From Salinisphaera sp002433465 (GTDB lineage Bacteria; Pseudomonadota; Gammaproteobacteria; Nevskiales; Salinisphaeraceae): a stretch of DNA of 64,000 bases. Numbering within the stretch: position 1 is the stretch's first letter; each line of letters begins with the position of its first letter. Below, piece after piece: positions 1 through 9,585 of this stretch. The notes under the pieces are model-generated. The model was not told the DNA's origin, did not search any database, and was given only the letters and a program-made list of their open reading frames with translations. The position numbers and the translations under genes are program-made. The stretch is taken from the NCBI RefSeq assembly GCF_040361435.1, contig NZ_APNL01000004.1, positions 124,001-188,000 of the forward strand. Reading direction: 5' to 3'.

Positions 1-394
1 TCTGGCCGCGGCCGCGTTCGAGCATGCCGGGCAACACCGCGCCGATGCCGTTGACCGTACCGCCATAGTTGACGGTCATGCGGTCCTGCACATCGGCCGC
101 ATCGAAGCGTGTGGCGTTGAACTGGCTGCCCACGCCGGCGTTGAGCACGGCGATATCGATCGGCCCCAGCTTTTGTTCGATTTCGACCACGACGCGCTCG
201 TTGGCCTTCGTATCGGTTACGTCCAGCACGAAGGCATGAATGTCCTCGGGCGCGTCGGCGCGCAGGGCATCCAGTCGCTCGCGGTTGCGCCCGCTGGCGG
301 CCACTCGCCAGCCGGCCGCGGCCATCTCCCGCGCCAGGGCTGCGCCGATGCCCGAGCTGGCGCCGGTGATCCAGATCAGCCCCTGCCTTTTCAT
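1..394 (-). CDS. SDR family NAD(P)-dependent oxidoreductase, partial (3' end outside window)
   Basis: Reading the minus strand from the ATG at 394 gives a classical short-chain dehydrogenase/reductase N-terminus. The Rossmann cofactor motif TGASSGIG sits at about residues 10-17. It is followed by the acidic-residue region LDVTD and the NAG-type motif VLNAGVG. The frame stays open to base 1, so about 131 residues are visible, and the catalytic Tyr-Lys pair lies outside the window. The start overlaps the upstream acyltransferase stop by 4 bp (ATGA), which suggests translational coupling. The substrate cannot be inferred from this part. The pairing with a PlsC-like gene hints at lipid or membrane metabolism, but that is weak. 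Confidence 0.85.
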   Translation of the reverse strand, partial: MKRQGLIWITGASSGIGAALAREMAAAGWRVAASGRNRERLDALRADAPEDIHAFVLDVTDTKANERVVVEIEQKLGPIDIAVLNAGVGSQFNATRFDAADVQDRMTVNYGGTVNGIGAVLPGMLERGRGQ

Positions 395-1326
395 GCGCTC
401 TTGCCGACCTGGCTGAACCGGGTAGCCGAACGCCGCGGGTCCTGCAGGGCAGCCACTTCGATATCCTTTTCAGCCCAGCGCTGTTCGAGCCACTGCTTGA
501 AGCGCCGGCGGTAATCGGCATCGCCCATGTAATCGCCGGAGAGCAGGTCGCGGGGCACGTCGAGACGGCGTACCCGAATGACCACTTCGTCGATCCGCCC
601 GCAGAGCATGTCCCAGAACTTCGGCTCCGGCGTGTTCACATAGGCCACGGTCATGTCGAGCACGCCGTCGAGCACATCGTGCATGGCATTGAGGGTAAAG
701 GCGGTACCCCCGGCCTTGGGCGGCATCAGCGCTTCATAGGGCGAGTTCACCGCCCGGCGCTTGGCAGCGTTGGAGCGCGTGCCTTCGGCATAGTTGACGA
801 TGGTGACCGGCCAGTCGCGAAAGGTCTCGCAGGAGCGGCGCACGGTTTCCATGTCGCGGGTACGCAGGGCCGGGTTCTTTTCGATCTCGGCCCGGCTATG
901 GCGTTTCATGAACGGGAAATCCAGCGCCCAGCAGGCCATGCCGACGACCGGCAGCCAGCGCAGCTGTTCCTTGATGAAATAGCGCGGGAAGGGCAGTTGC
1001 GGCTCGATCACATGACAGAGCAGCATCACATCGGCCCAGCACTGATGATTGGAAATCACCACGTAGCGCCCGTGCGGGTCGTCGGGTACCTGTTGCTCGT
1101 AGCTGACCCGGGTCCGGCCCATGCCGAGAATGCAGGCGTTGATGCCGCGTGCCCACCAGCGCGCCACCCACAGCACCGCGTGCGTGGCCGGTTTTTTCAC
1201 CGCGGGCCAGGGCGCAAGCAGTTTGGCCAGGCTGGTCGGCAACAGGGGAATGAAGCCGAGCAGGGTGACCAGCACCATGCCGATGACGGCGATTACACCG
1301 CGAATGTTTTGTAGCGCGCGCTTCAT
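391..1326 (-). CDS. 1-acyl-sn-glycerol-3-phosphate acyltransferase-like protein (PlsC superfamily, YihG-like)
   Basis: A 311-residue membrane-associated acyltransferase. A hydrophobic N-terminal segment (about residues 8-35) is followed by the catalytic NHQCWAD motif (H-x4-D) near residue 93 and the substrate-binding EGTR motif (YAEGTR) near residue 180. This motif pair and the length of about 310 residues match the YihG / eukaryotic LCLAT-like branch of the LPLAT family rather than the shorter canonical PlsC of about 245 residues. The family acylates lysophosphatidic acid or other lysophospholipids at the inner membrane. Its stop overlaps the SDR start. The ATG at 1326 places the membrane anchor at the N-terminus, as expected. 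The exact acyl acceptor is unknown. Confidence 0.85.
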   Translation of the reverse strand: MKRALQNIRGVIAVIGMVLVTLLGFIPLLPTSLAKLLAPWPAVKKPATHAVLWVARWWARGINACILGMGRTRVSYEQQVPDDPHGRYVVISNHQCWADVMLLCHVIEPQLPFPRYFIKEQLRWLPVVGMACWALDFPFMKRHSRAEIEKNPALRTRDMETVRRSCETFRDWPVTIVNYAEGTRSNAAKRRAVNSPYEALMPPKAGGTAFTLNAMHDVLDGVLDMTVAYVNTPEPKFWDMLCGRIDEVVIRVRRLDVPRDLLSGDYMGDADYRRRFKQWLEQRWAEKDIEVAALQDPRRSATRFSQVGKSA

Positions 1327-1418
1327 ACAGGCGTATTAGACGAATTTCGGACAACGAAGTCGGCAATGTAACGGTTGCCGATGACAAGGCCAAGCCAGCG
1401 GCACGCCGGGGCGGGCGT

Positions 1419-2465
1419 TCAGCGCGCCGAAAACTCGTGGACAGCGTCGACCAGCGCGGCGACGTGGTCGGGATTGACCTGTGGCGTCACGCCGTGGCCG
1501 AGGTTGAACACGTGCCCCGGGTGATCACCAAAACGGTTGAGCACGTCAGCCACGTTTTCACGGATGACCTCGGGCCTGGCATAGAGCATGGCCGGGTCGA
1601 GGTTGCCCTGCAGGGCAACCCGGTCGCCGACGCGTGCGCGCGCTTCGTCGATATCGATAGTCCAGTCCAGGCCGAGCGCATCGCAGCCGGTAGCGGCCAT
1701 GGCTTCCAGCCAAGGACCGCCGCCCTTGGTGAACAGGATCACGGGCACCTTGGTGCCGTCCGGGGCGTCCTCGAGCTGTTCGACGATGCGCTGCATGTAG
1801 GCCAGCGAGAATTCGCGATAGGCTGCGGGGGTCAGCACGCCGCCCCAGGTATCGAATATCTGCACCGCCTGCGCGCCGGCCGCGATCTGTGCATTGAGAT
1901 AGGCCGCGACCGAGCGCGCGAGAATATCCATGAGCTGATGCAGGGACGCCGGCGCGTTATACATCAGCGCCTTGATGTGCTGATAGTTTTTCGACGGGCC
2001 GCCTTCGACCATATAGGTGGCCAGCGTCCACGGGCTGCCGGCAAAGCCGATCAGCGGCGTCTTGCCGTCGAGCTCGCGGCGAATCAGGCGCACGGCGGCG
2101 GGTACGTAGCCGAGGCTGTCCTCGATATCGGGTACGCGCAGTTTCGCGATTTCGTCCGGCGTGCGCACCGGATGGTGGAAATGCGGGCCTTCGCCGGCGA
2201 CGAAATGCAGGCCCAGGCCCATGGCTTCCGGAATCGTGAGGATGTCCGAAAACAGGATCGCGCCGTCTAGGGGGAAGCGTCGCAGCGGCTGCAGCGTGAC
2301 CTCGCAGGCCAGTTCCGGGTTCTGACACAGGTCGAGAAAACTGCCCGCCTGTTCGCGCAGCTTGCGGTATTCCGGCAGGTAGCGCCCGGCCTGACGCATG
2401 AGCCAGACGGGGGTGACATCAACGGGTTCGCGCTTGAGCGCACGCAGCAGACGATCGTGGGACAT
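1419..2465 (-). CDS. hemE: Uroporphyrinogen decarboxylase
   Basis: Decarboxylates the four acetate side chains of uroporphyrinogen III to give coproporphyrinogen III in cytosolic heme synthesis. The protein has 348 residues, the usual family length. It carries the N-terminal signature WLMRQAGRYLPEY and the segments ILFSDILTIPEAMGLGL, GFAGSPWTLATYM and HVFNLGHGV. All align closely with E. coli HemE as I know it. I chose the ATG at 2465 (MSHDRLLRALK). An in-frame GTG at 2483 would add six residues, and neither start has a strong ribosome site. pyrF follows upstream on the same strand across about 105 bp. Heme made here feeds the cytochrome oxidase encoded later in the window. Confidence 0.97.
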   Translation of the reverse strand: MSHDRLLRALKREPVDVTPVWLMRQAGRYLPEYRKLREQAGSFLDLCQNPELACEVTLQPLRRFPLDGAILFSDILTIPEAMGLGLHFVAGEGPHFHHPVRTPDEIAKLRVPDIEDSLGYVPAAVRLIRRELDGKTPLIGFAGSPWTLATYMVEGGPSKNYQHIKALMYNAPASLHQLMDILARSVAAYLNAQIAAGAQAVQIFDTWGGVLTPAAYREFSLAYMQRIVEQLEDAPDGTKVPVILFTKGGGPWLEAMAATGCDALGLDWTIDIDEARARVGDRVALQGNLDPAMLYARPEVIRENVADVLNRFGDHPGHVFNLGHGVTPQVNPDHVAALVDAVHEFSAR

Positions 2466-2570
2466 AAAGCACTCGCAACGCACGCGACGTTCGGCCGCGC
2501 GAAGAATGGGACGCCGCGCAGTTTAACGGCTTGGCCCGGCGGGGCATACCGCGCAGGCGGGCAGGGGAGG

Positions 2571-3290
2571 TTAACGCGCCGCGACCGCCTGGCTTATTTC
2601 GTCCTGGATCGCCAGCGCCGCGGCGCGTGGATCGTCGGCGTTTCGAATTGGGCGGCCGACCACCAGGTAATCCGCCCCGGCAGCGATCGCGGCGGTGGGT
2701 GTCATCACGCGTTTCTGATCATCAGGCACGCGTTCGTCGTTGGCCACGGGCCGGATGCCCGGCGTGACCGCGATCAGCTTCTCGGGGGCATGGGCGCGCA
2801 GGTTGGCGACTTCCATGCCGGACGAAATCACGCCGTCGCAGCCGGCCTCGAGCGCACGCTTAGCGCGCGAAAGCACCAGCGACTCGATATCGCAGGCAAA
2901 GCCCATATCGTCGAGATCGCCCTGGTCGAGGCTGGTCAGCGCGGTGACGGCGAGAATACGCGAGTCGCCGCTGCGTGCTTCGGCGGCCGCTTCCATGACC
3001 TGCTGGTTGCCGTGCACGGTGATGAAGTCGATATCGCGCGCGCACAGGCGACGCACCGCGGCGGCCACCGTCGCCGGCACGTCGAATAGCTTAACGTCCA
3101 CGAAGACCTTCTTGCCACGGGCCTTGAGCCAGTCGACCAGCTCGAAATAGCCCGGGGCCATGGCCAGTTCCAGCCCGACCTTGTAGAAGCTCACCGCGTC
3201 GCCCAGCTGGTCGACAAGCGAGCGCGCGTCCTCGACGTCGGGCACGTCGAGCGCGAAGATCAGGCGATCGGTATCGGCAATGGGGCGCAC
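2571..3290 (-). CDS. pyrF: Orotidine 5'-phosphate decarboxylase
   Basis: Converts OMP to UMP, the last step of de novo pyrimidine synthesis. The 239-residue length is typical. The N-terminal LIFALDVPD strand and the catalytic D-x-K-x4-D block (FVDVKLFDVPATV, about residues 60-72) are present, as is the C-terminal phosphate-binding TPGIRP and VVGRPIRNADDP. The usual DIPNT reads DVPAT here, a tolerated variation. The start codon is GTG at 3290, giving MRPIADTDRLIFALD. No better in-frame start precedes the first strand. The gene lies between gltD and hemE, all on the minus strand, and is probably transcribed on its own or weakly with gltBD. Confidence 0.96.
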   Translation of the reverse strand: MRPIADTDRLIFALDVPDVEDARSLVDQLGDAVSFYKVGLELAMAPGYFELVDWLKARGKKVFVDVKLFDVPATVAAAVRRLCARDIDFITVHGNQQVMEAAAEARSGDSRILAVTALTSLDQGDLDDMGFACDIESLVLSRAKRALEAGCDGVISSGMEVANLRAHAPEKLIAVTPGIRPVANDERVPDDQKRVMTPTAAIAAGADYLVVGRPIRNADDPRAAALAIQDEISQAVAAR

Positions 3291-3318
3291 GGGCGTGCTC
3301 CGGTCAGCGGTCTAGTCT

Positions 3319-3346
3319 GCGGCGCGTGGCAAAGCCGACGCGCCGC
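3319..3346 (-). other. Inverted repeat between gltD and pyrF
   Basis: A perfect 9-bp stem (GCGGCGCGT at 3319-3327 and its complement at 3338-3346) encloses a 10-nt loop in the 72-bp gap between the gltD stop and the pyrF start. No T-run follows on the minus strand, so it is not a typical intrinsic terminator. It may be an RNA-processing or stabilising hairpin. Function unproven. Confidence 0.4.
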
Positions 3347-3362
3347 CTCAGAAGGCGATCGA

Positions 3363-4799
3363 TCAGGCCGCGTTGCCGGATTCGCCGACGCCCACCTGCA
3401 GATAGTCGAGGATGCCCTTGGCGGCTTCACGGCCCTCGAACACGGCGGTAACCACCAGATCGGAGCCGCGCACCATATCGCCGCCGGCAAAGATCTTCGG
3501 GTTGGTGGTCTGGTACTTGAAGCGGCCCTTCTCGGGGGCAATCACGCGCCCACCGTCGTCGATATCCACGCTGTGGGTATCGAACCATTCCTGCGGGTTC
3601 GGGCGAAAGCCGAAGGCGATGATCACGCGATCCGCCTCTATGACTTCTTCGGTGCCAGGCACCGGCTCGGGCCGACGCCGGCCGCGCTCGTCCGGTGCGC
3701 CCAGCTTGGTGGTAACCACCTTGATGCCTTCGACCTGAGTGTCGCCGACGATTTCCACCGGCTGGCGGTTGAACATGAACTCCACGCCTTCCTCGCGCGC
3801 GTTCTGGAACTCCCGCGCGGAGCCGGGCATGTTTTCGGCGTCGCGACGATAGGCACAGATGACCTTCTTGGCACCCTGGCGGATCGAGGTGCGGTTGCAG
3901 TCCATGGCGGTATCACCGCCGCCGAGCACCACCACGCGCTCACCGCGCATGTCGATGAAGTCGCGCGGGTTCTTTTCCAGACCCAGCTCGCGGTTGATGT
4001 TGGCCACAAGGAAGGGCAGCGCTTCGTGCACGCCGTCGAGATCCTCGCCGGGAAAACCGCCTTTCATGTAGGTATAGGTGCCCATGCCGAGGAACACGGC
4101 ATCGTATTCCTCCATCAGGTCTTCGATCTGGACGTCCTTGCCCACTTCGCAGCCCAGGCGGAATTCCACGCCCATGCCTTCCATGACTTCGCGACGGGTC
4201 TCGACCACGTCCTTTTCGAGCTTGAAGGGGGGGATGCCGAAGGTCAGCAGGCCGCCAATACGCGGATACTTGTCGAACACCACGGCTTTCACGCCGCTGC
4301 GTACCAGGATATCGGCCGCGCCGAGGCCGGCCGGGCCCGCGCCGATTACGGCGACTTTCTTGTCGGTCCAGACGACGTTCGAGACGTCCGGGCGCCAGCC
4401 CTGCTTGAAGGCCTCGTCGGTGATGTATTTCTCGACCGAGCCGATGGTGATGGCGCCAAAGCCATCGTTCATCGTGCAGGCGCCTTCACACAGCCGATCC
4501 TGCGGACAGATACGACCACAGATCTCGGGCAGGGTGTTGGTCGCGTGCGACAGCTCGGCGGCCTCGAACAGGTTGCCTTCATTGACCAGCTTCAACCAGT
4601 TCGGAATGTAGTTGTGGACCGGGCATTTCCATTCGCAGTAGGGATTGCCGCAGGAAATACAGCGTCCGGCCTGCTGCGACGCCGTTTCCTTGTCGAACTG
4701 GCCGTAGATTTCGGCGAATTCGTGGATGCGTACCGGCACCTCGACCTTTTTCGGGTCCTGGCGCGGCATGTCGAGAAACTGCAAATGATTCTTTGCCAT
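3363..4799 (-). CDS. gltD: Glutamate synthase [NADPH] small (beta) subunit
   Basis: The electron-input subunit of NADPH-GOGAT. It takes electrons from NADPH onto FAD and passes them through Fe-S clusters to GltB for glutamate synthesis from glutamine and 2-oxoglutarate. Of its 478 residues, the N-terminal part holds the two cysteine clusters (CISCGNPYCEWKC near residue 48; CGRICPQDRLCEGAC near residue 94). The FAD-binding GAGPAGLGAAD is near residue 154, the NADPH-binding VVLGGGDTAMD near residue 290, and a second FAD contact AGGDMVRGSDLV near the C-terminus. The length matches family members of about 470 residues. It lies 80 bp downstream of gltB in the usual gltBD order. Confidence 0.97.
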   Translation of the reverse strand: MAKNHLQFLDMPRQDPKKVEVPVRIHEFAEIYGQFDKETASQQAGRCISCGNPYCEWKCPVHNYIPNWLKLVNEGNLFEAAELSHATNTLPEICGRICPQDRLCEGACTMNDGFGAITIGSVEKYITDEAFKQGWRPDVSNVVWTDKKVAVIGAGPAGLGAADILVRSGVKAVVFDKYPRIGGLLTFGIPPFKLEKDVVETRREVMEGMGVEFRLGCEVGKDVQIEDLMEEYDAVFLGMGTYTYMKGGFPGEDLDGVHEALPFLVANINRELGLEKNPRDFIDMRGERVVVLGGGDTAMDCNRTSIRQGAKKVICAYRRDAENMPGSAREFQNAREEGVEFMFNRQPVEIVGDTQVEGIKVVTTKLGAPDERGRRRPEPVPGTEEVIEADRVIIAFGFRPNPQEWFDTHSVDIDDGGRVIAPEKGRFKYQTTNPKIFAGGDMVRGSDLVVTAVFEGREAAKGILDYLQVGVGESGNAA

Positions 4800-4830
4800 T
4801 GCTAACCTTTAGTCGTTACGCAGCCCGCGC

Positions 4831-4854
4831 CGCGCCTGCCCTGGGGCAGGCGCG
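4831..4854 (-). other. Strong hairpin in the gltB-gltD spacer
   Basis: A perfect 10-bp inverted repeat (CGCGCCTGCC / GGCAGGCGCG) with a CTGG tetraloop occupies the 80-bp gap between gltB and gltD. There is no T-run on the minus strand, so full termination is unlikely. Hairpins at this position can protect the upstream message or set the subunit ratio. Here that is inference only. Confidence 0.5.
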
Positions 4855-4879
4855 TCCAGGCCTTGTGTCTGCGGCGTGA

Positions 4880-7800
4880 TCAGGCCGCGCGATTGAGCGT
4901 ATCCAGAATCGTTTCCACGCTTTCGGCCTTGGGCTTCACCAGCCAGAACTGGCCAATGTAGTCGCGGAAATCCTCGAGGATTTCCGCGCCCCAGGCGCTA
5001 CCTGTTTCGGCCACATGGGCCTCGATCATCTCCCGCAGGTAGTGGCGATGGGCTTCCATGTTTTCGGAAACCAGCCGATGGATATCGATCAGCTCATGAT
5101 TATAGCGGTCGACGAACTCGCGCTTCTCATCCAGCACGTACGCCAGGCCGCCGGTCATGCCGGCACCGAAGTTCACGCCGGTATGGCCGAGCACGACCAC
5201 GCAGCCGCCGGTCATGTACTCACAGCCGTGATCGCCGATGCCTTCCACCACGGCCGTTGCGCCGGAGTTGCGCACGCCGAAGCGTTCGCCGCCCATGCCG
5301 GCGGCATAAAGCGCGCCACCGGTGGCGCCGTACAGGCAGGTGTTGCCGATGATGGCTGCATCGCGAGCCACGAAACCGGCATCCCGCGAGGGGCGGATTA
5401 CCAGCCGCCCGCCGGCCATGCCCTTGCCGACATAGTCGTTGGCGTCGCCTTCGAGATACATATGCAGGCCGCCCGCGTTGAACACGCCGAAGCTCTGGCC
5501 GGCGGTGCCGGTAAGCTTGAGCGTGATCGGCGCGTCCTCCATGTCCAGATTGCCGTGGCGGCGGGCGATCTCCCCGGACAGCCGCGCGCCAAGCGAGCGG
5601 TTGTTGTTGTGCACTTCGTATTCGAAGGTGCCACCGGTCTTGTTTTCGATCGCATCCAGCGCATCCGCGACCATCTGTTCGGCCAACTCGCCCTTGTCGA
5701 AGGGTTCGTTATGCGGATCCAGGCACTGGGTCGGGATATCGTCGGCCAGGCCGCCCTTAGACAGGATCGGCGACAGATCGAGACCCTGCTGCTTGGCGGT
5801 TTCGCCGGGCAGGATCTCGAGCAGGTCCGTACGCCCGATCAGTTCACCCAGCGAGCGCACGCCGATCTTGGCCATCAGTTCGCGGGTGTCCTGGGCGATG
5901 AAGCCGAAGAAGTTCTGCACCATCTCGGGGATACCGATGAAGTGGCGCTCGCGCAGCACCTCGTTCTGGGTCGCGACACCCGTCGCACAGTTGTTGAGAT
6001 GGCACACGCGCAGGTATTTACAGCCGAGGGCGACCATCGGGCCGGTGCCAAAGCCGAACGACTCGGCACCCAGAATCGCGGCCTTGATCACGTCGAGGCC
6101 GGTCTTGAGGCCGCCGTCGGTCTGCACCCGCACCTTTTCGCGCAGGTCGTTGGCGCGCAGCGTCTGCTGGGTTTCGGACAGGCCGAGCTCCCACGGTGTG
6201 CCCGCATAGCGCACCGAGGTGAGCGGGGAGGCGCCCGTGCCGCCGTCGTAGCCGGAAATGGTGATCAGGTCGGCATAGGCCTTGGCCACACCGGCTGCGA
6301 TCGTGCCCACACCGGGGCCCGACACCAGCTTGACCGATACCAGCGCCTGCGGATTGACCTGCTTGAGGTCGAAAATCAGCTGTGCCAGATCCTCGATCGA
6401 GTAAATGTCGTGATGCGGCGGCGGCGAGATGAGTGCCACGCCCGGCTTGGAATAGCGCAGGCGGGCGATCATTTCGTTGACCTTATGCCCGGGCAGCTGG
6501 CCGCCTTCGCCGGGCTTGGCGCCCTGGGCGATCTTGATCTGCAGCACTTCGGCGTTGACCAGATAATGCGGCGTCACGCCGAAACGGCCCGAAGCCACCT
6601 GCTTGATCTTCGACATCTTATCGGTGCCGTAGCGGGCCGCGTCCTCGCCACCTTCGCCCGAGTTCGAGCGCCCGCCCATGCGGTTCATGCCCTGGGCCAG
6701 CGATTCATGCGCCTCCGGCGACAGGGCACCGAGCGACATGCCGGCCGAGTCGAAGCGCGGCGTGATGTCTTCGATGGGCTCGACGTCGTCGATGGAGATC
6801 GGCTCGATATCGTCGCGCAGCTTGAACAGGTCGCGCAGCACCGACACGGGCCGGCCCTGCACGATATCGGCGTACTCGCGATACTTGTCGTAGTCGCCGG
6901 TGTATACAGCGTCGTGCAGGGTGGCGATCACGTCCGGGTTGTAGCAGTGGTATTCCTGCCCGTGCACGAACTTGAGCAGCCCGCCCTGGTTGATCGCCAC
7001 GCGCGGATTCCAGGCGTTCTGTGCCAGGCGCGCGATATCGGCCTGCAGATGCGCGAAGCCGGCGCCCGAGATACGGCTGACCGTACCCTTGAAACAGGTT
7101 TCGGTGACCTCTTCATCGAGGCCGACGATCTCGAACAGCTGGGCGCCGCGGTAGCTGGTGACCGTGGAAATGCCCATCTTGGACATGATCTTGTACAGAC
7201 CCTTGTTGATGCCCTTGCGATAGGTCGCACAGAGCTCGTCCGGGTCGCGGCTGTCGACCTGGCCGCAGCGCACAAGATCGTTGAGGCTTTCGTAGGCCAG
7301 ATACGGATGGATCGCGCTTGCACCGTAGCCGATCAGGCAGGCGAAGTGGTGCGCATCGCGCGCGCTCGCGGTATCCACAACCAGATTGGCGTCACAGCGC
7401 AGATTCTCGCGCGTCAGGCGATGATGGATCGCACCCGTGGCCAGCAGCGCCTGAATCGGCAGCTTGCCCTGTTCGATCTCGCGATCGGAGAGCACGATGA
7501 CCGTCTTGCCTGCCTTGACCGCATCCACCGCCTGATCGCAGATGGTCGCGATCGCGTCGGCCAGTGCGGTGTTCGCGTCGTAGTTCAGGTCAATGAGGGT
7601 GTGCGCGTAGTCTTCGTCGTCGATCGACAGCAGGCGCCGGAACTTGCCCGTGGACAGCACCGGCGAGTCCACGACCAGGCGCTTGGCGCGTTCCTCGTTT
7701 TCCTCGAACACGTTGCGTTCGCGACCGAAGCAGGTCTCCAGCGACATGACGATGCGCTCGCGCAGCGAGTCGATCGGCGGGTTGGTGACCTGGGCGAACT

Positions 7801-9337
7801 TCTGGCGGAAATAGTCGTAGACCACGCGGTCCACGCGCGAGAGCACCGGGAACGGCGTGTCGTCGCCCATGGAGCCGGTGGCTTCCTGGCCGGCCTCGGC
7901 GAGCGGACGCAGCACCTGGTCGCGCTCTTCGAACGAGACATGGAACAGCTTTTCGTAGACCTTGACCTGCTCGCGCTCCATCCAGGCTTCGTCGCGGGTG
8001 TCGGCCAACCGCGATTCGAGCATGCGCGCGTTCTTTTTCAGCCACTGCTTGTAGGGCGCACGACTGGCCAGGCGACGGTCGATTTCCTGGGGCTTGATCA
8101 GTTCGCCGTTTTCCGTATCCACGGCGATCATGTCGCCGGGCTTGAGGCGGCCCTTGGCGACCACGTCGGCCGGGTTGTAGTCCCAGACGCCGATTTCCGA
8201 CGCCAGGGTGATATGGCGATCCTCGGTGATCACATAGCGCGCCGGGCGCAGCCCGTTGCGATCCAGGCAGCAGGCGGCATAGCGTCCGTCGGTGAGCACG
8301 ATGCCGGCCGGGCCGTCCCAGGGCTCCATATGCATGGAGTTGTATTCGTAGAAGGCGCGCAGGTCGGCCGACATGTAGTCGACGTTCTGCCAGGCCGGCG
8401 GCATCAGCAGGCGCATGGCATAGAAGATGTCCATGCCGCCGGCAAGCAGCACCTCGAGCATGTTGTCGAGGCTTTGCGAATCCGAGCCGGTGGTAGATAC
8501 CAGCGGCAGGATCGATTCCAGATCGGGCAGCTTGTCGGAGGCGAACTTGTTAGCGCGCGCGGTCGACCAGTTGCGGTTGCCGGTGACCGTGTTGATCTCG
8601 CCGTTATGGGCCAGATAGCGAAACGGCTGGGCCAGACGCCACTGCGGCAGCGTATTGGTGGAAAAACGCTGGTGGAAAACACACAGCGAGGTTTCCAGGC
8701 GTTCGTCGGCCAGGTCCTTGTAGAACACCGGCAGATAGCTGGGCATGACCATGCCCTTGTACGACAGCACATGCGCGGACAGCGACGGCACGTAGAACAC
8801 GTCGTCGTCGGGCAGGGCGTTTTCGGTACGCCGACGCGAGAAGACCAGCTTGGACTCGAACAGCGCGTGGTCCATATCGGCCGGCGCGTTCACGAACAGC
8901 TGCTCCAGATGCGGCAGCGTTTCCAGGGCCTCGTTGCCGCAGGCGGACTGTGCATCGATCGGCACCTCGCGCCAGCCCGCAACCTTCAGCCCCTCGGCCT
9001 CGAGTTGGCGGCCCAGCTCGGTCTTGGCGGCCTCGCGCAGCTCGGCGTCGGGGTTCAAGAAGACGATACCGCTGGCGTAATGATCCGCGAGTTCGATGCC
9101 GGCTTCGGCTGCGATGGTGCGCAGGAAGGCATCCGGCTTTTTCATCAGGATGCCGCAGCCGTCGCCGGTCTTGCCGTCGGCTGCGACCGCGCCGCGATGG
9201 GTCAGCCGTTCGAGCGCGCCGATGGTGGTTTCGACCAGCCAATGGCTCGGCTGGTTGTCCATATTCGCGATCAGGCCGAAGCCGCAGGCATCTCTCTCGA
9301 ACTCCGGAGAATAGAGTCCGCCTTTCAACTGGTGCAT
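4880..9337 (-). CDS. gltB: Glutamate synthase [NADPH] large (alpha) subunit
   Basis: The catalytic subunit of NADPH-GOGAT, 1485 residues. It has an N-terminal Ntn-type glutaminase domain beginning at the cysteine of ERDACGFGLI; family members remove a short propeptide to expose this nucleophile. A central domain follows, then the FMN-binding synthase barrel (GEGGEDAARYG and GYDGGTGASPLTS) with the 3Fe-4S cysteine motif CKYLRVCHLNNCATG near residue 1130. The C-terminal beta-helix domain is rich in glycine repeats (MTGGCVVVLGHTGVNFGAGM). I chose the ATG at 9337 because GAGGA lies 7 bp upstream. A longer in-frame start at 9409 has no such site. About 250 bp of non-coding DNA precede it before aroB. 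Confidence 0.97.
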   Translation of the reverse strand: MHQLKGGLYSPEFERDACGFGLIANMDNQPSHWLVETTIGALERLTHRGAVAADGKTGDGCGILMKKPDAFLRTIAAEAGIELADHYASGIVFLNPDAELREAAKTELGRQLEAEGLKVAGWREVPIDAQSACGNEALETLPHLEQLFVNAPADMDHALFESKLVFSRRRTENALPDDDVFYVPSLSAHVLSYKGMVMPSYLPVFYKDLADERLETSLCVFHQRFSTNTLPQWRLAQPFRYLAHNGEINTVTGNRNWSTARANKFASDKLPDLESILPLVSTTGSDSQSLDNMLEVLLAGGMDIFYAMRLLMPPAWQNVDYMSADLRAFYEYNSMHMEPWDGPAGIVLTDGRYAACCLDRNGLRPARYVITEDRHITLASEIGVWDYNPADVVAKGRLKPGDMIAVDTENGELIKPQEIDRRLASRAPYKQWLKKNARMLESRLADTRDEAWMEREQVKVYEKLFHVSFEERDQVLRPLAEAGQEATGSMGDDTPFPVLSRVDRVVYDYFRQKFAQVTNPPIDSLRERIVMSLETCFGRERNVFEENEERAKRLVVDSPVLSTGKFRRLLSIDDEDYAHTLIDLNYDANTALADAIATICDQAVDAVKAGKTVIVLSDREIEQGKLPIQALLATGAIHHRLTRENLRCDANLVVDTASARDAHHFACLIGYGASAIHPYLAYESLNDLVRCGQVDSRDPDELCATYRKGINKGLYKIMSKMGISTVTSYRGAQLFEIVGLDEEVTETCFKGTVSRISGAGFAHLQADIARLAQNAWNPRVAINQGGLLKFVHGQEYHCYNPDVIATLHDAVYTGDYDKYREYADIVQGRPVSVLRDLFKLRDDIEPISIDDVEPIEDITPRFDSAGMSLGALSPEAHESLAQGMNRMGGRSNSGEGGEDAARYGTDKMSKIKQVASGRFGVTPHYLVNAEVLQIKIAQGAKPGEGGQLPGHKVNEMIARLRYSKPGVALISPPPHHDIYSIEDLAQLIFDLKQVNPQALVSVKLVSGPGVGTIAAGVAKAYADLITISGYDGGTGASPLTSVRYAGTPWELGLSETQQTLRANDLREKVRVQTDGGLKTGLDVIKAAILGAESFGFGTGPMVALGCKYLRVCHLNNCATGVATQNEVLRERHFIGIPEMVQNFFGFIAQDTRELMAKIGVRSLGELIGRTDLLEILPGETAKQQGLDLSPILSKGGLADDIPTQCLDPHNEPFDKGELAEQMVADALDAIENKTGGTFEYEVHNNNRSLGARLSGEIARRHGNLDMEDAPITLKLTGTAGQSFGVFNAGGLHMYLEGDANDYVGKGMAGGRLVIRPSRDAGFVARDAAIIGNTCLYGATGGALYAAGMGGERFGVRNSGATAVVEGIGDHGCEYMTGGCVVVLGHTGVNFGAGMTGGLAYVLDEKREFVDRYNHELIDIHRLVSENMEAHRHYLREMIEAHVAETGSAWGAEILEDFRDYIGQFWLVKPKAESVETILDTLNRAA

Positions 9338-9585
9338 TTTAAGTCCTCGGGTCAGATTCGGCGCGATCGAGGGCAATTCCCGGATGCCGAATGCCGTATC
9401 GGAAATCATGTGCCGCGGCTTTCGCCGCCTGGATGGTCACACTATACGGCGCAACGGGCCGTTCTGATGTCGCAGCCCGTTTCGAGCGCCGGTAACGAAC
9501 CCACGTTGAACAAAAGTATAAAAGGCGGCCGATGCGCAATCAATCGGCCCGCACAGGCAACGACGAAGAAACGTTATAGAAACGG

